Source: Stephanodiscus triporus
Lineage: Eukaryota > Bacillariophyta > Thalassiosirophyceae > Thalassiosirales > Thalassiosiraceae
Assembly: GCA_036939755.1 (NCBI GenBank)
Contig: JALLAZ010000671.1
Span: forward strand, 1-12,932
Reading direction: 5' to 3'
Length of the DNA: 12,932 bases
Shown here: piece by piece, positions 8,153 to 12,932 of the stretch
How the letters are laid out: each line of letters starts with the position of its first letter
Position numbering within the stretch: position 1 is the stretch's first letter
Program-made: the position numbers and the translations under genes
Notes under the pieces: generated by a model
The model's input: the letters and a program-made list of their open reading frames with translations, nothing else
What the model was told of the DNA's origin: nothing
Databases searched by the model: none

Positions 8153-11100
8153 ATGTCGGATTTCGACCAGATTGATGAAGCTGATGACATAAACTCAGAT
8201 GACGACAGCCAAGAGCCATACTTCCATGTCGAGACTGGAAAGGTCAGTGCTTGAATGAATAAGAATTTATGTTCACTCCTTTTTATCTGACTTAGGTAGG
8301 TCGTGATAAAATAATTCTCATAACATCACTGCAGATTGTCTTCGCGAGGGAGGCATGGGCAATTTTGGCTGCCGAGGGCCATCCTCGGTTTCGTCCCAAG
8401 ATGTCGGGTGACGGCTCACTAGCCAGCTGTCCGCAGCGTTGCGTCAATGACGCTGTACTTCGACCACACGAGCAGATGGAAGAGAACTTACAGCAATCTC
8501 AAGCGGTGGAAGAATCCTCGCCCTTCTCAGGGCCCACTCAACAATCCATCGACATGGCCCTCCATGCCGAATCTTCCAATTACAACCCCCCCAACAAGGA
8601 CCCGAAGCAAATCTACAAAACAACGTGTATGGACGGACACATTTCCGACGACGAGGACAGGGAGACCGATCCCATCATACTGAGGGCCAAGGCCATGGCC
8701 CTCGCCGCCCAGAATGGGCAGAAATTGACGCCCGAACAGATGCAGTTGATAGCGCAGCCAGATGTGCAACAGCAGAAGCTGATCGAGGAGGCGAAGCGCG
8801 CGCAGAAGGCAAAGGAGCTGCAGCTGTCGCAGCAGAAATGGGTGGAGTTCCAACAGATCGGCGCGGATTTCACTAAGTTCATACAGACTGAGAAGGAGAA
8901 ACCCCCTCTCCAGTGGGGAGCGGATTTGGGAAAATTCATCGAGAGTCAGAGTCAGAAATTGTCCCATCAATCTACTCATGGGCACGTACACGTGCAAGGG
9001 GCGGAGAATTCTTTGGTGGAGGGGGATGGGAACGAGGAGAAGAGTAATTATGCGTTAGGATCATCGCCAGTACCATCACCAAGGAAAAAGATGGAAGGAT
9101 TCGGAAGCGATCCGTTGCCCTCGCCCGAGGGAGCTCCTCAGTCTTTGGTCAAGGGTCTCTGGCCAAACATGACCATGCCCGCCATTCCCATGATAAACGA
9201 AAGCATTACGAACATTCTTCCGGGGGCAATGAAGGCTGAAGGGCTTACAGCAAACGCGGATGTCATTGGCTTGGAAGATCCGGTTTGTATCTCGGCCATT
9301 TTGTGGAAACGTAGGTCTGGATTCGGTAAACTCAGTACCACCAAAGCTTGGGAAAAGAGACGTGTCGAGCTGCGGGGATCCAAATTGATTTATTACAGAA
9401 CTGCAGAGGAGAAAGACGAGGAAGATAGGGCGGGATACAAAGCTTCTGTTGGAAAAAATTCTGAATATTCAAGCAGACCCACCAATCCGAATCGTCTTGT
9501 TGACGATGCTGATGGAGAAACCGACGGAGGAGAGAAAAGCTCGACCTCGAGCTTAGTTGACTCTACTACAATATCTTCGTCTCAGCGAATAGGTATTATT
9601 TTAGGACAGGCTGCCCAGGCAGCCGAACAAAGGATTGAAACGGCCAAAAAAGAATTCACAAGGATGGCCTCCAGTGGATTTGAAAGTCTGAAACCAGTTC
9701 CTGCCGAGACTCCTCGTGGCGTCATGGACATACTCAAAGAAAACGCTGTGGTATCGGCATCCTTGGGACATTCTAGTGCACCTACCCCCTTTTGTCTCAT
9801 GGTTATGGCAAAATCAGAAACCAAGTGGGAGTTTGCTTTTGCTAGTCACATTACTATGATGAAATGGCTGTCAGCTTTGACTGATGTTGTCGTGAAGGCT
9901 AGTGTACACGCAGCTGCGACGAAAAAAGATGGTTGGGAGATGGAAGAATACTGCATTCAACGTCGTGGAGGGGAGAGCGATAATCACGAAGAGCGCGAGG
10001 TGACTGTCGCGTCGTCTACGGTGAAAGCTGTCCAGCGATCAGTTAAAAAGACAGCAGTTTCTGGGATCGGACAAAATCAATGGAGCATTTCGGGGATGAA
10101 TCTGTACATTGCATGGGCTTCAGCCAACATTGCCTTGATACTCGCTCGTTGTTCCTCAACAACTATTGATCAATATTGGAAAATTGTAGTCTTTACCAAT
10201 GTTGGACTATGGAAGTTGTGTTCACGCCCGCTGCGCCCCAATGAGTCAGGTGACACGGAAACTGTCAAAACGCTGAAATATACATCCACACCTGCAAGGA
10301 AGGGCTTATACAAGCCGATGGCTGGTACTACCGCTGTGCAAGTTTCTAAGGTAGAAGATCCTGATGTCAACAATGGTCATCGGTTGCCAACCTGGGTATC
10401 AATCTCATCAAGCTGTTTGGATGTACGAAGCCATGGCTATATGACAACAAAGAAAAAGATTCCCAGTCCTGGCGAGCTTTATGAGTGTGTAGCCGTTGAT
10501 TGCTTTGTCTCAAATGCGCGCATACCAGAGATAGCACCACGAGTAAAATTTGGTCGAGAATTCAATTCACACTCGATGGGTAAGACCTGGAAAAGTCCGG
10601 ACATATTTATCGTATCCATTTCAGTTCCAACAGAGGCGCCAAACTTTGGGAAGAGCTCGGACGATGGACCAGGAGCTACTGTTGTTGGCTACTTCAAAAT
10701 GAAGGAGGAAACTCGCACAATACTCCGTCGGATCACGGCTGCTGGATATGATCTATCTGCAGATTCATCTGATGCGGAAGTCGACGTCCAAAAACGTCTA
10801 ACAAACGGTGTGAGACTTTGGGAGCGATATTGCCAAGAAGCACCCAGTGATCCATCATTCCAAGCACGGTTCAAACTCATCCCGTTAGGCAACCTGGAAG
10901 AATTAGGATGTCCTGGTTACATCTCAAAATACAACGGGAAACCAGTACTTATCAAGCGTAATCAAGTTACTGGTTTCTTCAATGACTTCCCATCGCTGAA
11001 TTGCATGGAATTTGACATCAGCCTGCATCCTTTCCCATATCTCTTCAAACAAGGCATGGCTTATATGAAAGACTACTACGATAGAACTGTGTGGACGTTT

Positions 11101-11238
11101 GGCTTTGTTATCGAAGGGAGAAGTAATGATGAATTACCGGAGGTTGTGATTGGTGCATTGAAAGTGTGCCACCCAAATCTTAAATTCATTGTGGATGGAG
11201 ACGATTTGTTTGAGGGTCTTTGTGCAAAAATATTATAG
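8153..11238 (+). CDS. EDR2-like protein: split PH domain plus C-terminal DUF1336 (EDR2_C)
   Basis: Exons 8153-8242 and 8335-11238 give 997 residues from the first ATG in the frame. The N-terminus is acidic (DEADDINSDDD). Residues about 140-235 are Gln/Glu/Lys-rich, probably coiled coil, with GADFTKFI (206-213) echoed by GADLGKFI (225-232). A PH domain starts near 347 (ILWKRRSG, then AWEKRRVELRGSKLIYYR) and ends with WLSALTDVV, keeping the PH Trp (W541). About 125 polar residues (386-510) interrupt it. Residues 618-634 are hydrophobic (MNLYIAWASANIALILA). The DUF1336 domain spans about 714-985, with AVDCFV, FKLIPLG, EFDISLHPFPYLFKQGMAYMK and ELPEVVIGALKV. Plant EDR2 proteins have PH-START-DUF1336, bind phosphoinositides and act at endomembranes and mitochondria. 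Only about 160 residues lie between PH and DUF1336, too few for a typical START domain. Membrane or lipid binding is inferred from the family. Confidence 0.9.
8243..8334 (+). other. EDR2-like gene intron (92 bp, phase 0)
   Basis: The donor is GGAAAG|GTCAGT and the acceptor CACTGCAG|ATTGTC, joining PYFHVETGK to IVFAREAWAILAAEGH. An earlier acceptor, GACTTAG at 8289-8295, would add 39 bp (8296-8334) in frame with no stop, so a 13-residue longer form is possible. Reading through without splicing meets a stop at about 8252-8254. Confidence 0.88.
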
Positions 11239-11250
11239 GGGTTGACTACT
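11239..11250 (+). other. Short unique link between the EDR2-like stop codon and the inverted repeat
   Basis: Only 12 bp separate the TAG stop from the first base of the inverted repeat. The 3' UTR of the gene must therefore be supplied largely by the repeat, or be extremely short. Confidence 0.7.
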
Positions 11251-11393
11251 ACCAGAATGGGATTAAATATATTCAATGTTGCTGCTTTTCTATACATGTG
11301 TTTCTCATTTTTTCTTCAACTCCCGGTATGATATTCTATGAGTTTTCACTAACCTGGGCAGGAGGGCAAACACTCATTTTCATAAAATTTACC

Positions 11394-11501
11394 AAGTCAT
11401 TCAATTTGAATGGATTGAAATTCTATGGGCGGCTTTGAATAAATCAAGATTGAACAAAGTTGGTACATGAATTTCAATACATTCATATTGAAGGTTTAGA
11501 C
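11394..11501. mobile_element. ~108-bp foldback insertion (MITE-like) in the left arm
   Basis: The right arm is continuous where the left arm is interrupted between 11392 and 11503. The extra DNA has 24-bp inverted repeats, 11400-11423 and 11469-11492, with two mismatches (ends TTCAAT and ATTGAA), plus AGTC/GACT near both ends. The comparison of arms shows an insertion on the left or a clean loss on the right. It carries AATAAA at 11438-11443, which could serve as a poly(A) signal for the upstream gene about 200 bp after its stop. Target-site duplication is not evident. Confidence 0.6.
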
Positions 11502-11710
11502 TACGGTATAAGCCGGGGCATAAGAAACACTCACTAAATAATAAGAAAAAAATCTCAGTTAATTAGCATCCTAGGTACAAACGAGGAAATAAATTCACTG
11601 TTTCTCCTTAATTGCTACAGAACTAATATCCCAAACTAGAAGAAAATGATTGTCCTTAGAAAAAGCTTTCTGGCGATCCCTAATTTGTTGGGGTTCCCCC
11701 ATGGGGAAAA

Positions 11711-11816
11711 ATAGTCAACAGCGGTGAGGGTCCACAACCAACCCGACCATGGTCGTCGCTGCCAAATAGTATGGTGCCTCAGAGACCCTCGCGAGGCACA
11801 ATCTCATGCGCCGACA
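11711..11816. repeat. Direct repeat block, copy 1 (~106 bp)
   Basis: ATAGTCAACAGCGG through GCGCCGACA recurs at 11922-12023 in the same orientation at about 80% identity by eye. Shared anchors are ATAGTCAACAGCGG, CCACAACC, ACCATGG, GCTGCCAAATA, AGAGACCC, GGCACAATCT and GCGCCGACA. In copy 2, CAGCGGC and GCCGCTG can pair around the middle. Copy 1 keeps only CAGCG/CGCTG. Confidence 0.8.
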
Positions 11817-11921
11817 GAACAGAACAGAACAACTTAAAAAATTAGGAAGATTATTACTGCTACCCAGACCAGTTTAACCAAATGGAGTCTTTATACGCCG
11901 CCAGCACAGGTGCAAAGCAGC

Positions 11922-12023
11922 ATAGTCAACAGCGGCTGGGGCCACAACCCACCCAACCATGGCCGCTGCTGCCAAATATGGGGCCCTAGAGACCCATGTG
12001 TGGCACAATCTTGTGCGCCGACA
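11922..12023. repeat. Direct repeat block, copy 2 (~102 bp)
   Basis: This is the second copy of the block at 11711-11816, 211 bp downstream. Two small hairpins are possible: CAGCGGC with GCCGCTG, and GCACA with TGTGC around ATCT. A degenerate inverted third copy lies in the right arm at about 12235-12320, shown by ACCATGGT and by TGGGACTCTAGGGGC, which matches the block's CCCTAGAGACCCA on the other strand. Confidence 0.8.
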
Positions 12024-12052
12024 TGTCTAATTGATCAGAGACAACCCCCTGA

Positions 12053-12197
12053 GCAAGCAGGTAGCTTTTTGTGATAGTGATAGGGTGTATGGCTCTCAAA
12101 ATGCTCCTCTATTCTGGCAATGATGCACCACCACAGCATCGGAGAATTTTGAGGGCCATACACCCAGTCACCCCCCACAAAAAGCATATCTGCTTGC
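12053..12197. repeat. ~145-nt near-perfect hairpin at the palindrome centre
   Basis: The left strand 12053-12107 pairs with 12141-12197. Segments are GCAAGCAGGTA with TATCTGCTTGC; GCTTTTTGTG (12064-12073) with CACAAAAAGC (12176-12185), perfect over 10 bp; and 12083-12102 with 12146-12165, 19 of 20 with the one difference able to form G-U. CTCC (12104-12107) then pairs with GGAG (12141-12144). A further GATGC/GCATC stem caps the loop. Only about 9 bases on each side between 12074 and 12175 pair poorly. If transcribed it would resemble a long miRNA-type precursor, but transcription is not shown. Confidence 0.85.
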
Positions 12198-12351
12198 TTG
12201 GGATATTTTTCCCTATCAACCTGATGTGTCAGATCAGGACAAAAGGCCTTTGTGGGACTCTAGGGGCATGTTTCCACCAATGGTGACCATGGTTATGATG
12301 GTTGTTGTTGCCGTTGGACTCCATGGATGCAGCTCACATCAGCCCCAGTAC

Positions 12352-12401
12352 TGTAGGAATAGTATATATTTCCTACAAAAATAATGTTTTTTATTCCTAC
12401 A
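12352..12401. repeat. Short inverted repeat TGTAGGAAT / ATTCCTACA
   Basis: A 9-bp perfect inverted pair, 12352-12360 and 12393-12401, flanks AT-rich DNA that also contains TTTCCTACA at 12369-12377. It lies in the right arm where no counterpart in the left arm is clear, so it may be a separate small insertion. Confidence 0.55.
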
Positions 12402-12653
12402 TAGATTTTAGTACATTCCTGACATCTGTCCCAGTCAGCTAAAAAAGAGAGTTTTAGACCTTCGCACTTGGGTGTTTAGCTGTTTCTTATGCCTCGCTTA
12501 CGGTATGTAAATTTTATGAAAAAGTGCGTTCGCCCTCCTGCCCAGGTCAGTGGGGACTCGTAGAATATCATACCGGGAATTTAAGACGAAGAAAAAACGA
12601 GAAACACAAGTATAAAAAGCAGCAAAATTGAATATATTTAATCCCATTCTGGT

Positions 12654-12932
12654 GCTATGTAATATTGAGGTTGAGGGAATGAGCTATTGACGTTGAAGAG
12701 GTGCAGTGATGGAGGTGGAGATTGCCATTTTTGGGTGAGTGTTGTGTGTTGTGTGGTGTGGTGTGTGTGTTGCTTGTGTGGCATTAACTGTTCATAGTTA
12801 GCGTGTGACTGGTTTTGATCCTAGCTGGATCAGTTTGTAACGTGTGGCAATTTTTTATGGTACAAACCTACGCTCGTGTAGGCTTGTACCAATGTTCTAC
12901 GGTAACTTAAGGCCGGCTGGCGCGCAAACCGT
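12654..12932. other. Right-end spacer with GT-rich microsatellite and a terminal hairpin
   Basis: No gene is seen. A GT-rich simple repeat runs about 12736-12780. At 12859-12890 a 32-base near-palindrome (GGTACAAACCTAC, then GTGTAGGCTTGTACC) can form a hairpin with a few mismatches. Neither has an evident role. Confidence 0.5.

Larger units (their letters stand above)
11251..12653. repeat. 1.4-kb imperfect palindrome (long inverted repeat)
   Basis: The outer arms pair 11251-11392 with 12507-12653 (about 85% by eye, beginning ACCAGAATGGGATTAAATAT). Pairing resumes at 11503-11530 with 12479-12506 (GGCATAAGAAACA core) and, weakly, at 11922-12023 with about 12235-12320. It ends in a tight central hairpin at 12053-12197. 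The order is collinear, so this is one structure rather than separate repeats. The left arm (about 860 bp) is longer than the right (about 510 bp) because of an inserted foldback and a duplicated block. No transposase is encoded. No convincing target-site duplication flanks it (TTGACTACT on the left, GCTATGTAA on the right). It may be a foldback or long-TIR non-autonomous transposon, or an inverted duplication of the gene's 3' end. Confidence 0.85.

Noticed and set aside
8527..8997. Minus-strand frames of 156 and 108 residues opposite the EDR2-like gene
   Set aside because: They are antisense shadows of the Gln-rich coding region; the plus-strand frame continues into recognised PH and DUF1336 domains.
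12071..12286. 71-residue plus-strand frame in the central hairpin
   Set aside because: It crosses the palindrome centre, has no recognised domain, and is explained by the inverted repeat.

Overview
The window looks like nuclear DNA of a stramenopile alga, most likely a diatom of the Thalassiosira type. The reasons are short GT-AG introns (77, 181 and 92 bp), a secreted GH16 glucanase with Pro/Thr/Ser linkers and small Cys-rich CGCxxC modules of the kind found in diatom and brown-algal secreted proteins, an EDR2-like PH/DUF1336 protein, and gene-poor spacers filled with repeats. The organism call is inference. No bacterial operons, tRNA or rRNA genes are visible.

Layout. 1-1750: no recognisable gene, only weak open frames, then the 5' flank of the first gene with a 25-bp near-palindrome. 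1751-3601 (+): three-exon gene for a secreted GH16 endo-beta-1,3-glucanase (laminarinase-like; chrysolaminarin is the plausible substrate) with a Cys-rich module on each side of the catalytic domain and a mucin-like tail. 3602-5721: about 2.1 kb of repeats. It holds a G/C-rich foldback, an AATATCACAC motif at 31-bp steps, two ~214-bp direct repeats 717 bp apart that may bound a small non-autonomous element, and a 44-bp tandem duplication between them. 5722-7875 (-): a long, disordered, probably nuclear protein with no recognised domain but two internal repeat types. 7876-8152: a divergent promoter region. 8153-11238 (+): two-exon gene for a 997-residue EDR2-like protein with a split PH domain and a C-terminal DUF1336 (EDR2_C) domain, and no room for a full START domain. 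11239-12932: no gene.

The most striking structure is 11251-12653, beginning 12 bp after the EDR2-like stop codon. It is a ~1.4-kb imperfect palindrome whose centre is a ~145-nt hairpin. Its left arm carries a ~108-bp foldback insertion missing from the right arm and a tandemly copied ~105-bp block, with a degenerate inverted counterpart in the right arm. It could be a long-TIR or foldback element, or a source of long hairpin RNA from the gene's 3' UTR.

The three genes show no obvious shared pathway. The GH16 enzyme acts outside or in the secretory route on storage or wall beta-glucan. The EDR2-like protein probably acts at a phosphoinositide-bearing membrane. The minus-strand protein is of unknown function, and its only apparent link to its neighbour is the shared 277-bp promoter region.
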